Shown here piece by piece: positions 39,186 to 47,352 of a DNA stretch of 64,000 nt. The stretch is taken from positions 24,845 through 88,844 of the forward strand of contig WYBT01000061.1 in NCBI GenBank assembly GCA_011525785.1. Reading direction: 5' to 3'. The position numbers and the translations under genes were made by a program. The first letter of the stretch is position 1. Each line of letters opens with the position of its first letter. Source of the DNA: Planctomycetaceae bacterium. GTDB taxonomy: Bacteria > Planctomycetota > UBA1135 > GCA-002686595. The notes under the pieces are model-generated. The model searched no databases. It was not told the origin of the DNA and saw only the letters and a list, made by a program, of their open reading frames with translations.

Positions 39186-40823
39186 ATGACAGCTCAATCT
39201 CCGTCGCTCGCCGCGGCCGCGCTCGCACGCTGGGCCGCGTGGCCGCTGGTGCTCGCGAGCGCCTTGTGCGGACTGCTCGCCGCGTGCTCGCCGCGCCAGC
39301 CGGAGCGCCCCGAGCACATCGTGTTGATCGTGATCGACACGCTGCGCGCCGATCACCTCTCGGTCTTCGGCTACGCGCGCCCCACCTCGCCGAACATCGA
39401 CCGGCTCGCGCGCAACGGCGTGCTGTTCAAGCGCGCGATCTCGCAGAGTTCGTTCACGAGCCCCTCGATGGTTTCGCTGATGACGGGGCAGTACATCGCC
39501 AAGGAGCGAGCGACGATTCCCAGCGAGCTGCCGACGCTCGCCGAGGCCTTCCAACGCTCCGGATGGAAGACGGGCGGTTTCTCGGCCAACCCCGTGGTGT
39601 CGCCGCAGAACGGTTTCCAGCGCGGCTTCGACGTCTTCGCGGCGATCGAAGAGCACGGCTCCAACGCGCCCGTCGAGGCCTTCATCGAGTCCAACAAGGG
39701 CGAGCGGACGTTCACCTACTTCCACATCAACGAGCCCCACGACGAGTACGTCGCGCCGCCCGGCAAGCGCGCCTGGCGCGAGGCCGCGAGCTATCTGCCC
39801 GGCGACCGCAGCGACTACTACCTCGAGATCAGCACCAAGCTCGGACTGAGCGATCTGCAGAGCGATGTGCGGCGCGTGCAGGAGGAGATCGGCGGCTACG
39901 ACGACGAAGTTCGGTACGCCGACGAACGCGTGGCGGCGCTGCTCGCCGTCTACGAGCGGCTCGGGCTGATGAACGACACGCTGGTGGTGCTCACGGCGGA
40001 TCACGGCGAGGGCCTGTGGGAGCAGGTCGCGTTGATGAGCGGCCAGCGCGGTTCGAAGCTGCGCGCCGGTGAGAAGCCGACGCTCTTGAACACGCTGATG
40101 CCGACGCACGGCAACCAAGTCCACCAGAGCCTGGTGCACGTGCCGCTGGTGATCTGCGGGCCCGGCATCCCGCGCGGCATGCCGGTGAACACGCCGGTCG
40201 AGAACGTCGATCTGTTCCCGACGCTGCTCGAACTGGCGAACGTCGCGACGCCCGGCCGACTGCAAGGCGCCAGCCTCGTGCCGCTGATGGAGAAGCGTGC
40301 GAGCGGCGAGCGCTACGGCTTCAGCTACACGCGCTTCAACATGACGGTCGTCGACCAGGACGGCTGGGCGTTGATCCTGCCGACGCCCGAAGGCGAGTGC
40401 GCGGAGGGCATCGTGCTCGAGCTGCACAAGCTCGACGAGGATCCGCACCAGCGCCGCAACCTCGCCGCAGAGCGCCCGCAGATCGTGGAACGACTCAAGC
40501 AGGTCGCGCTCGATCGCCAGCGGGCGGGCATCCGCGAGGGGGATCCTCAGGTCACCGACGAGAACCTGCGCGTGCTCGCCGAGCTCGGCTACGTCGAGCA
40601 GGTCGAGCGCGCCACCGCCAAACGCGAGCTGCAGGGCAAATCCACGGCCGACTTGTTGGCGCTTCTGGGCGTTGCGCCGCACTGCACGGAGCGCTTTCTG
40701 ATCGTCGAGGAGCTCGCCGGACGCGCGCTCGACGACGCAGCGCTCGCCGCGTTGCGCGCGCACCGCGAAAAGGAGCGCGCGCTCGCCGTGCAGGCCGAGA
40801 TCGACAAGCTCCTCGCGAAGTGA
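39186..40823 (+). CDS. Sulfatase-family lipoprotein
   Basis: 545 residues, ATG 39186. A lipobox LLAAC (Cys34) after a hydrophobic segment indicates a lipoprotein. Sulfatase fold: HIVLIVIDTLRADHLSVFGY (metal Asp51), the nucleophile region FTSPSMVSLMTGQYI, FHINEPHDEY, VVLTADHGEGLWEQ (second metal site) and VENVDLFPTLLELA. The usual activation site C/S-x-P-x-R reads S-P-S-M here, so neither the nucleophile Cys nor the following Arg of type I sulfatases is present; a Ser-type or non-sulfatase phosphoesterase activity is more likely. The C-terminal ~90 residues are helical and Glu/Arg-rich. Confidence 0.85.
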   Translation: MTAQSPSLAAAALARWAAWPLVLASALCGLLAACSPRQPERPEHIVLIVIDTLRADHLSVFGYARPTSPNIDRLARNGVLFKRAISQSSFTSPSMVSLMTGQYIAKERATIPSELPTLAEAFQRSGWKTGGFSANPVVSPQNGFQRGFDVFAAIEEHGSNAPVEAFIESNKGERTFTYFHINEPHDEYVAPPGKRAWREAASYLPGDRSDYYLEISTKLGLSDLQSDVRRVQEEIGGYDDEVRYADERVAALLAVYERLGLMNDTLVVLTADHGEGLWEQVALMSGQRGSKLRAGEKPTLLNTLMPTHGNQVHQSLVHVPLVICGPGIPRGMPVNTPVENVDLFPTLLELANVATPGRLQGASLVPLMEKRASGERYGFSYTRFNMTVVDQDGWALILPTPEGECAEGIVLELHKLDEDPHQRRNLAAERPQIVERLKQVALDRQRAGIREGDPQVTDENLRVLAELGYVEQVERATAKRELQGKSTADLLALLGVAPHCTERFLIVEELAGRALDDAALAALRAHREKERALAVQAEIDKLLAK

Positions 40824-40832
40824 CGCTCGCTG

Positions 40833-41000
40833 AGAGCTCCTATCGGAATGAACCGTGGATGCACGAGCGTGACGGCGCCGCAGGGATGGCGTCGACGCGC
40901 GGTGACACGGGTTCGCCCGGCAACCCTTGGAGTCGCGGCGGCGACGTCCCAGCGGATGCCAGCGCGTTCGGGCGCCGCGGGGCATTTCGATAGGGGCTCT
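40833..41000. repeat. Long inverted repeat element 1
   Basis: Arms of 18 bases at 40833-40850 and 40983-41000 pair completely as RNA (16 Watson-Crick, two G-U) around a 132-base centre. The centre contains a small cggg-ttcg-cccg hairpin. It begins 10 bases after the sulfatase stop and shares its last base with the next element. Confidence 0.7.
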
Positions 41001-41181
41001 AACCCGACCTATTCACGAACCGCGTAGCGAAAACGTCGGAGCGCCGGTCCTGCAAGGTTCTTCGGCGCGAGGGCTCGGAAGCGACCTGCCAGGTCGCTGA
41101 GAACATCTCGCGTCGAAGATAACGCAGCAGGGCAGGATGATCCGGCGGTTGCAGTAGCGGGCTCGTGAATAGGTCGGGTTA
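41000..41181. repeat. Long inverted repeat element 2
   Basis: Perfect 19-base arms 41000-41018 and 41163-41181 around a 144-base centre. The centre holds two further hairpins: 41041-41046 / 41063-41068 and 41080-41087 / 41091-41098 (loop gcc). The right arm contains the TAA stop of the converging propeller gene. Confidence 0.75.
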
Positions 41182-43971
41182 AGGGATGTCGAACTCGAGC
41201 GCGTCGCTCAAGCCGGTCGTGAAGGCGTCGCCGGGATCGCGGTACCAGTACTGGCAGTAGATGCGCGCGCCCGAGGCGAGCGCGGGATCGACGCCCGACT
41301 GGATGCGCGCGTTGAACTCGTAGGCGAAGTCGCCCGCGCAAGCGCCGCTGCCGCCGGAGTTCTGACTCGACGTGCGCCGCACCGGCGATTTCACGCACAT
41401 GAAGCCGCCCTGGAACGCGCCCGCGTGCGGCAACAGTCCGTAGAACAGCACGCCGTTCTTGTTGGACTCGATATCGGAGGCGCGGACCTGGAACGACGGG
41501 CCGGGCGCGCTCGACGGCGTCCCGACGCCGGAGATCGTCGGCACGCACAGGCCCGAACTGACCTTGGGCGTGCAGTAGCTCGCCACGTGCGGCGGAGGCG
41601 GAGGCGGCGTCGGGTCGTAGTCCCAGATGCCGCGTCCGTACGTGCCGAAGCGCATCAGGTCCTGGCCGACGCACTCCACCGACCAGTAGAGCGTCAGCGG
41701 CGTCGCGGGTTGCAGGATGTTGAACCACGAACCCGCGACAGGGTCGTAGCGGTAAGCGCCCGCTTCACACGCTGCGTAGATGTCGCCGCTGCCGTCGCGC
41801 GCGTAGGCGAGGTCATAGACCATCGTCGCGGGCAAGCCGTTCGTCAGCGCCTGCCAGCTCGCGCCGCCGTTGAGCGTGCGGCGCACGCCCGCGGTGCTGT
41901 AGCCCGAGCCCCCCACGACCGCCTCGAGCGCGTTGGTGGGATGCACCGCGAGCGCGTTGCCGTAGAAGTAGTGCTCTCCAGGTGCGTTCGACGACGCCAG
42001 GCTCCAGTTCACCGCGTGGTTCTGCGACCAGTACAGGCGTCCGGCGCTGTCGACCGCGTAGGCGCGCTGCGCGTCGCTGGGCGCGAAGGCCAGCGCGGTC
42101 ATGTAGCTCGAGCCCGAGAGCGCGAAGTTCTGCGTCGAGTGCTGGACGTAGCTCCAGGTCGGGCCGCTGACGCGCGTGTAGCGGTACAGCCGATCGGCGC
42201 AGAAGAAGAAGCTCGCGGAGTCGAGCGGGTCGGCGGCGATCGGCGGCAGCCACAGGTGGTTCGAGCCCGCGGGGAAATCGACCCACGGGTACAGCAGCTG
42301 CGGATTGGTCTCGCCCTCCTGGACGAGCACGAACCCCGGATAGACCGAGTAGACGAGGTCGTGAGCGCCGCTCGAGCTGGTGAGGTGGCCGTAGTCGCCG
42401 CTGATGAGCTGCGTGAAGTTGGTCGACGGCCCCGAACCGCTCGAGGGCTGCACGTTGCCGCGCTGATAGCCCTGGTCCTGCGAACCGGCGAGCACACGGC
42501 CGGGATCGAGCACGCTGGTGTGCGTCGAGTAGTACTGACTCACTCCCAGGCCCGACAAACTCAGGTTCGTCGGCGACGCGCCGCTCTGGTGGCTGCGCCA
42601 AATTCCGCCGTCCATGCAATAGAACACGCTCTCGCCGCTGGGGCTCTGCGCGTCGGGCCAGGCGAACAGCCCCATCGTGTCGGCGTGGAGCTTCTGCACG
42701 GGGTTGGAGTAGTACTCGCCCCAGCCGTTGAGCTTGGTGAAGCCCGCGCCGCCGTTGGTCGAGCGGAACGCTTCGACACCGCCGTAGATCACGGTGTTCG
42801 CGTTGACCGTCGAGGCCGTGAGTTCCTCCCAGAAGTCGCCGGGCTGGTGCACGGAGCTCGCCGACACGCCCGCGTCGTTCGAGCGGTAGAGCGTCCAGGT
42901 CGAGCCGTTCTGCAGCGCGACGTACAAGGTCGGCGCGCCTGCTTCCGAACCGCACAGCACGGCCTTGCTCGCGTTCGCGTCGACCACGGCGCGCGGCGTG
43001 AAGCTCTGCCCGGCGTTGCTCGAGGCGTAGAACTGCCCGCGGTGCGAGACGTACATATGCGTCGCCGCGCTCGCGCCGACGCGCGGGATCCACGCGGCCG
43101 ATGCGCCAGCGCTGGGCATCTGGTAGCGCACCGAGAAGTTGCGGCCGAAGTCCGTCGAGACGTACAGCGCCGGCGCGTTGCCGCTCGCGGAGTTGTTCGA
43201 CCACACCGCGATCGTCGGCGGGTTCGTGGCGAACTTCGACAGCATGCGGATGTTGTTCGCACTGGCGAGGCCAGCAGGCGCCTCCCACAGCGCGCCCTGG
43301 TTGCGTGAGACGCGAATGCCCGCGGAGCCCCAGATCACGAGCAGATCGGGATCGCCCGCAGCTTCGCCGGGCAGCGCCAAGGCCTCCCACACTCCGCCCC
43401 ACAGGTTGTCGCCCAGCGGACGCCAGTTCGTCCCGTCGTAGTTCGCCTTCCACAGGCCGCCGAGCGCCGAGCCGCCGTACAGCGACTGACCATCGGGCGA
43501 GAGCGCGGCGCAGTGCATGCGGCCCGCCTGGTTCTTGCTGCCGATCTCGGTCCAGGTCGACGACGAGAGCAGATGGGCGCCGCTCAGCACGAGCTGGCGA
43601 CGGCGCTCCTGCTCGGCGAGGCCGTTGGCGCGCTCGATCGCGCGCCAGTCGACGTCGGGCGCCGCGCGGTGGAGCTCCTCGATGAACTTCTTGCGGCCGC
43701 GCTTGTTGCGCTTCTCGGCGTCGATGTCGAGGTGGTGCTCGGTGGGCGCGGGCCAGGCCGCGAGCGCGGGCGCGCCCGGGTCGTAGCGCACGACCTCGAG
43801 CAGTGCGGCCGCGGGCGAGGCGCTGGCCGACGGTCCAGCGACGGCGAGCGGCGCAGCGTTCTCCGTCGCTGTCGTCGCAGCCTGCGACGAGGAGTCTGTC
43901 GGGGCGCGCTGACAGGCGCCGAGGGTCAGGCACAGCGCAGCGGCAAAGCGCGCGAACGAGAGCGGGTGCAT
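41179..43971 (-). CDS. BNR/sortilin-type propeller lipoprotein with shared C-terminal domain
   Basis: 930 residues from ATG 43971; lipobox LTLGAC (Cys20). A Ser/Thr/Ala-rich spacer is followed by a charged helix (EKRNKRGRKKFIEELHRAAPD) and a large propeller with sialidase/BNR-like features (SPDGQSLYGGSALGGLWKA, RVSRNQGALWEAP, STDFGRNFSV, SSNAGQSFTPRA, RSTNGGAGFTKL, RTLNGGASWQAL), i.e. the S-x-D/N-x-G-x-x-W/F Asp-box pattern. No sialidase catalytic residues were recognised. The C-terminus from about 41580 is the shared Cys domain (SYCTPKVSSGLC ... FYGL ... FMCVKSPVRRTSSQNSGG ... YCQYWYRDPGD ... SDALEFDIP). The stop codon lies inside the right arm of an inverted repeat. Probably surface-exposed. 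Confidence 0.85.
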   Translation of the reverse strand: MHPLSFARFAAALCLTLGACQRAPTDSSSQAATTATENAAPLAVAGPSASASPAAALLEVVRYDPGAPALAAWPAPTEHHLDIDAEKRNKRGRKKFIEELHRAAPDVDWRAIERANGLAEQERRRQLVLSGAHLLSSSTWTEIGSKNQAGRMHCAALSPDGQSLYGGSALGGLWKANYDGTNWRPLGDNLWGGVWEALALPGEAAGDPDLLVIWGSAGIRVSRNQGALWEAPAGLASANNIRMLSKFATNPPTIAVWSNNSASGNAPALYVSTDFGRNFSVRYQMPSAGASAAWIPRVGASAATHMYVSHRGQFYASSNAGQSFTPRAVVDANASKAVLCGSEAGAPTLYVALQNGSTWTLYRSNDAGVSASSVHQPGDFWEELTASTVNANTVIYGGVEAFRSTNGGAGFTKLNGWGEYYSNPVQKLHADTMGLFAWPDAQSPSGESVFYCMDGGIWRSHQSGASPTNLSLSGLGVSQYYSTHTSVLDPGRVLAGSQDQGYQRGNVQPSSGSGPSTNFTQLISGDYGHLTSSSGAHDLVYSVYPGFVLVQEGETNPQLLYPWVDFPAGSNHLWLPPIAADPLDSASFFFCADRLYRYTRVSGPTWSYVQHSTQNFALSGSSYMTALAFAPSDAQRAYAVDSAGRLYWSQNHAVNWSLASSNAPGEHYFYGNALAVHPTNALEAVVGGSGYSTAGVRRTLNGGASWQALTNGLPATMVYDLAYARDGSGDIYAACEAGAYRYDPVAGSWFNILQPATPLTLYWSVECVGQDLMRFGTYGRGIWDYDPTPPPPPPHVASYCTPKVSSGLCVPTISGVGTPSSAPGPSFQVRASDIESNKNGVLFYGLLPHAGAFQGGFMCVKSPVRRTSSQNSGGSGACAGDFAYEFNARIQSGVDPALASGARIYCQYWYRDPGDAFTTGLSDALEFDIP

Positions 43972-44036
43972 AACGCTCCAGCGTACGACGCGCAGCTCTG
44001 CAGCGGGGCCCTCAGCGGCGGCGAAGTGGGCCGCGC

Positions 44037-45050
44037 TCAGTCGAGGAACGCGCCGAAGTCGGGCGCACGCGCGGGTCGCGCCGGCGCGGCGGACTCGGCC
44101 GGCTGCGCGCCCTCTTCGGTGAGGATCTCGAGCACGTCGAGCTCGACGCACTCGGCCGGCGCGCCGAGCAACTCGCTGAGCGAGGGCCGCGTGGCGCCGC
44201 CCTCGCCGCTGATCGACTCCTTGACGTACGCGCCATGCTGCGCGCGCAGCACGAGGTTCCACTCAGACCCCTCGAGCGGCGTGAGCTCGACGATCTCGAT
44301 CCAGCGCTCGCGGTCGAGTTGCGCGCGGCGGTGCGCGACGCGCTCGGGCGTGTGCTGGAGCAGCGTGATGCGCTGGCCGACGAGCGCCGCCGCGCGCGCC
44401 GGGTCGACGGGCGCGAGCGTTCGCACGCGCGCCTGGTACTGCTTGGCGTGCTTGGCTTCCTTGAGCGCCGCGACGCGCGTCTTCTCGGTCCAGTGCAGTC
44501 CGAGCACTTCGAGCCGGCCCGCGTTGCGGCGGTTGATCTCGGCCTCGGCCGCGGCCAGATCGACGTCGAGCACCTTGGGGCCGATCAGCTCGACCACGAA
44601 CGGCCGCCCGGCGCCGAGCATGCGCACGTTGACGTCCTCGCGACCGGCGCCGTGGAACTTGTGCTTGCGCGTCTTGAAGGCCGCGCCGAGCACCCAGCCG
44701 ATCAGCTCCTGCACCGAGTCCTTGGTGAGCTTGCCGAAGCCTTCGCAGCGCGCGCAGCCGCGTCGCCGACGCGGATGTCCTTTGCACTCGGGGCAGAAGA
44801 ACACGGTCTGCGGCAGGTCGCGCACCAACTTGCGGTAGCGGCCTTCGACGAACACCTTGGCCGCCGGGGGAACGCCGGCGCCGCGCTGCAACTCGCTCAA
44901 GAGATCGACCTCGACAACGGGAGGCGGCGAGCCCGAGAGATCGCGGCGCCCTGACGACTGGAACGTCCGTTCGGCGGGCCGACCCCGCCAACGCGGGCGA
45001 AGAGGATACGGCGCGGGTCGCTGGCGCTCAACGAGCCGCGCCGCTCGCAC
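44037..45050 (-). CDS. pus10: Pus10-type tRNA pseudouridine synthase (archaeal/eukaryotic family)
   Basis: 337 residues if started at GTG 45050; a TTG at 44900 with GAGG before it, giving 287 residues, may be the true start. Signature blocks of Pus10 are clear: VFVEGRYRKLVRDLPQT, a zinc site (Cys86, Cys89, Cys99, Cys102 in CPEC...CARC), SVQELIGWVLGAAF, KFHGAGREDVNVRMLGAGRPF and LDVDLAAAEAEINRR. Asp139 in GRED is the expected catalytic aspartate. In archaea Pus10 makes pseudouridine 54/55 in tRNA; those proteins have an extra N-terminal THUMP-containing part that is missing here. The C-terminus is acidic with EILTEEGAQPAE. Lies just downstream of the GT9 gene, overlapping it if GTG is used. 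Confidence 0.85.
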   Translation of the reverse strand: MRAARLVERQRPAPYPLRPRWRGRPAERTFQSSGRRDLSGSPPPVVEVDLLSELQRGAGVPPAAKVFVEGRYRKLVRDLPQTVFFCPECKGHPRRRRGCARCEGFGKLTKDSVQELIGWVLGAAFKTRKHKFHGAGREDVNVRMLGAGRPFVVELIGPKVLDVDLAAAEAEINRRNAGRLEVLGLHWTEKTRVAALKEAKHAKQYQARVRTLAPVDPARAAALVGQRITLLQHTPERVAHRRAQLDRERWIEIVELTPLEGSEWNLVLRAQHGAYVKESISGEGGATRPSLSELLGAPAECVELDVLEILTEEGAQPAESAAPARPARAPDFGAFLD

Positions 45051-46266
45051 GCTCGGCGAGCAGCGCGCGCGCGTGGGTCAGCACCTCTTCGACCGAGATG
45101 GCCTTCAGGCACTGGTTGTCGCGGCAGGGGCTGCTGCGGTGATTCGCGGCGGTCAGGCACGGACTGCAGGCCAGCGCCTTGTAGAGGTGGACGGCGCGCG
45201 GCCCCAGCGGGCCGTACAGCCGCGGCGTCTCCGGGCCGAAGAGCGTGATCGAGGCGATCGGGGTCAGACTCGCGAAGTGCGGCGGTCCGCTGTCGTTCGA
45301 GATCAGCAGATCGGCCTGGTGGAACAGCTGCAGCAGGTCGGCCAGCGTGCGCGTCTTGCCGACGAAGTTCACGCAGCGGCGGTGCGCGACGGCGGCCATG
45401 ATCGCGCGCGCCGAGGGCTCGGCGTCGGGGATCCCGCACAGCACCACCAGCGTGCCCTCGTCGTCGTCGATCAGCGCGCGCGCGACCTGCGCGAAGCGCT
45501 CCGCTGGCCAGGTGCGGATCGGCAGCAGCTGACCGGCGTCGTGGTTGAGCAGCACGATGCGCCGCACCTGCGACAGGTCGGCGAGCTTGCCCAGTTCGCC
45601 GCGCACGTAGTCGTACAGCTCGCGCCGCACCGGCGCCCGCACCTCGAGTTGCGGCCGGGGAATCTCGCGTTTGACCAGCGGGATCTGCGCCGGGTCGCAG
45701 TCCAGCGCTTCGAGCAGCGCCTGGAAGTTCTGCGACATGTGGTAGTAGGGGTTGTAGTTCACGCGATGCGTCAAGTGCGCGCCGCGGTACAGCCCCTCGC
45801 CATCGAAGTTGTCGAAGCCCACGCGCGCGCTCGCGCCCGAGAGCAGGCTGAGGATCGACGAGACGCGCGCGAACAGCTCCAGGTCGATCGTGGTGTCGAT
45901 CTGCCGCGCGCGACAGAACCCGATGAAGCGCAGCACGTCGACCAGCATGTGCACGAGCGAGTCGTCGCGGATCGTGAACACGTTGCGCTCGTCGAGCAGT
46001 CCGAGCAGGTGGAGGCTCGAGACGTTCTTCTTGAAGATCACGAAGCACACCGGCCGCTGTGGATTGCGAGCCAGCGCGCGCTGGATCGTGGCCGCCGCGA
46101 CGATCGTGCTGCCCATCTCCGACAGTTCGACGAACAGGAGCGCACGCTGCTCGCCGCGCGGCCGCCGCTGGAGCAACGGGCCGAACACGCGCATCCACAG
46201 CGCCAGCAGGAAGCACGCCGGACGACCGACCCAGGCGTCGATGCGGCGCATGGTCGAGAGCTTCAT
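45028..46266 (-). CDS. Glycosyltransferase family 9 (heptosyltransferase-like)
   Basis: 412 residues from ATG 46266. GT9 features: ALLFVELSEMGSTIVAAATIQRAL (nucleotide-sugar-side helix), LVHMLVDVLRFIGFCRARQIDTTIDLELFARVSS, RVGFDNFDGEGLY, the VLLNHDAGQLLPIRTWP strand, and the DLLISNDSGPPHFASL and ITLFGPETPRLYGPL motifs near the end. GT9 enzymes add heptose to the LPS core from ADP-heptose; sugar specificity here is not determined. The C-terminal Cys-rich piece (ACSPCLTAANHRSSPCRDNQCL) is often seen in planctomycete and related homologues. Divergent from lgt. Confidence 0.87.
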   Translation of the reverse strand: MKLSTMRRIDAWVGRPACFLLALWMRVFGPLLQRRPRGEQRALLFVELSEMGSTIVAAATIQRALARNPQRPVCFVIFKKNVSSLHLLGLLDERNVFTIRDDSLVHMLVDVLRFIGFCRARQIDTTIDLELFARVSSILSLLSGASARVGFDNFDGEGLYRGAHLTHRVNYNPYYHMSQNFQALLEALDCDPAQIPLVKREIPRPQLEVRAPVRRELYDYVRGELGKLADLSQVRRIVLLNHDAGQLLPIRTWPAERFAQVARALIDDDEGTLVVLCGIPDAEPSARAIMAAVAHRRCVNFVGKTRTLADLLQLFHQADLLISNDSGPPHFASLTPIASITLFGPETPRLYGPLGPRAVHLYKALACSPCLTAANHRSSPCRDNQCLKAISVEEVLTHARALLAERASGAAR

Positions 46267-46479
46267 CGGGTGGGCGGAGGCGGGGGCGAAGCGGCCCGTC
46301 GTGGGCCGGAGGGGGCAGCGCGAACCGGGAATCTTACTGGCCGCACGGGGCCGACTGCGGCGCTTCATCGGCTGCGCGGGCCGCGCGAGTCGAACGGCGC
46401 GGACTCCCGCCGGGGCCTGCGCGGCGCCCAGGTTGGGCGACGAATTGCGCGCGCGCGCCACTAGAATCCGCGCCCCTCG
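46267..46479. promoter_or_regulatory. Divergent intergenic region GT9 / lgt
   Basis: 213 bases between divergent starts. Expected to contain promoters for both directions; no specific box recognised. Confidence 0.3.
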
Positions 46480-47337
46480 ATGCACCCGATCCTGTTCGAA
46501 ATCCCCGGCATCGGCTTCCCGCTGCGCACCTTCGGGGTGCTCCTCGGCGCGGGCTTCCTGGTCGGGGCGTGGCTTTTTTCCGTGTTGATCGCGCGTTTTT
46601 CGAAGTCGCCCGAGCGCGACGTCGAAGCCTACGGCGCGCTCCCGACCTGGGTGCTGGTGGGCATCATCCTCGGCGCCCGCCTGCTGTACGTCGTGGTCGA
46701 GATCGCGCGCGGCTCGGCGGTCGGTCAGGAATTCCTGGCCGAGCCCTGGCGCGTGATCGCGGTGTGGCAAGGCGGACTGGTGATGTACGGCGGATTCGCC
46801 GGCGCGCTGATCGGCGGAGTGTGGTGCGCGCGGCGCAACCAGCTGCGTCCACTGCACGCCATGGATGTCGGCGTGGTGGCGGGCTTCGTCGGCCAGGCGA
46901 TCGGCCGCTGGGGCTGCCTGATGGTCGGCGACGACTACGGTTCGCGCGTGCCCGAGCGCTGGCAGTTCCTGCCCTTTCCGCTGACGATCCGCGTGCCCGA
47001 CCCGCTGCCGCCCGAGTCGCTGTTCGGGGACGAGAACATCGGCCAGCTGTTGTGGGCCACGCAGCCGATGATGTCGTTCAAGGCGCTGATCGTCGCCGCC
47101 GTGGCGTACCGCGTGCTGCGTCGACGTCGCTACGAAGGACAGGCGGCCTGGGCCGGGATCACGACCTACGCGGTGCTGCGCTTCGCGGTCGAGTTCTTCC
47201 GCGGCGACGAGGTGCGCGGCGTGTGGTTCGGAGGCGCGCTCTCGACCTCGCAGTTGATCTCGCTGGCGGCTTTTGCGCTGGGTTCGGCGATGCTGCTCAA
47301 GAACCGCTCGCGCCGCGACGGCGAGCCCCTGAGCTGA
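46480..47337 (+). CDS. lgt: Prolipoprotein diacylglyceryl transferase
   Basis: 285 residues, seven or so membrane helices. Lgt transfers diacylglycerol to the lipobox Cys, the first step in lipoprotein maturation. Typical blocks: ILGARLLYVVVE, IAVWQGGLVMYGGFAGALIGG, GFVGQAIGRWGCLMVGDDYG and the final VEFFRGDE. Two positions differ from Escherichia coli Lgt: the His in GGLxxHG is Tyr here, and the N-x-x-x-E part of the Lgt signature reads L-MVG-D. Similar changes may be usual in planctomycetes. Its presence fits with at least three lipobox proteins in this window. Confidence 0.93.
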   Translation: MHPILFEIPGIGFPLRTFGVLLGAGFLVGAWLFSVLIARFSKSPERDVEAYGALPTWVLVGIILGARLLYVVVEIARGSAVGQEFLAEPWRVIAVWQGGLVMYGGFAGALIGGVWCARRNQLRPLHAMDVGVVAGFVGQAIGRWGCLMVGDDYGSRVPERWQFLPFPLTIRVPDPLPPESLFGDENIGQLLWATQPMMSFKALIVAAVAYRVLRRRRYEGQAAWAGITTYAVLRFAVEFFRGDEVRGVWFGGALSTSQLISLAAFALGSAMLLKNRSRRDGEPLS

Positions 47338-47352
47338 GGTCGAGCGCACGCC

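Noticed and set aside
41000..41181. Integron attC site, because the arms begin near AAC and end with GTT
   Set aside because: The seven-base core sites do not fit fully (the outer purine/pyrimidine positions are wrong), the arms are perfect over 19 bases without the usual unpaired bases, the element is longer than usual, and no integrase or cassette array is nearby.
40833..41181. Retron msr-msd RNA, suggested by long flanking inverted repeats
   Set aside because: No reverse transcriptase gene is adjacent; neighbours are a sulfatase and a propeller protein.
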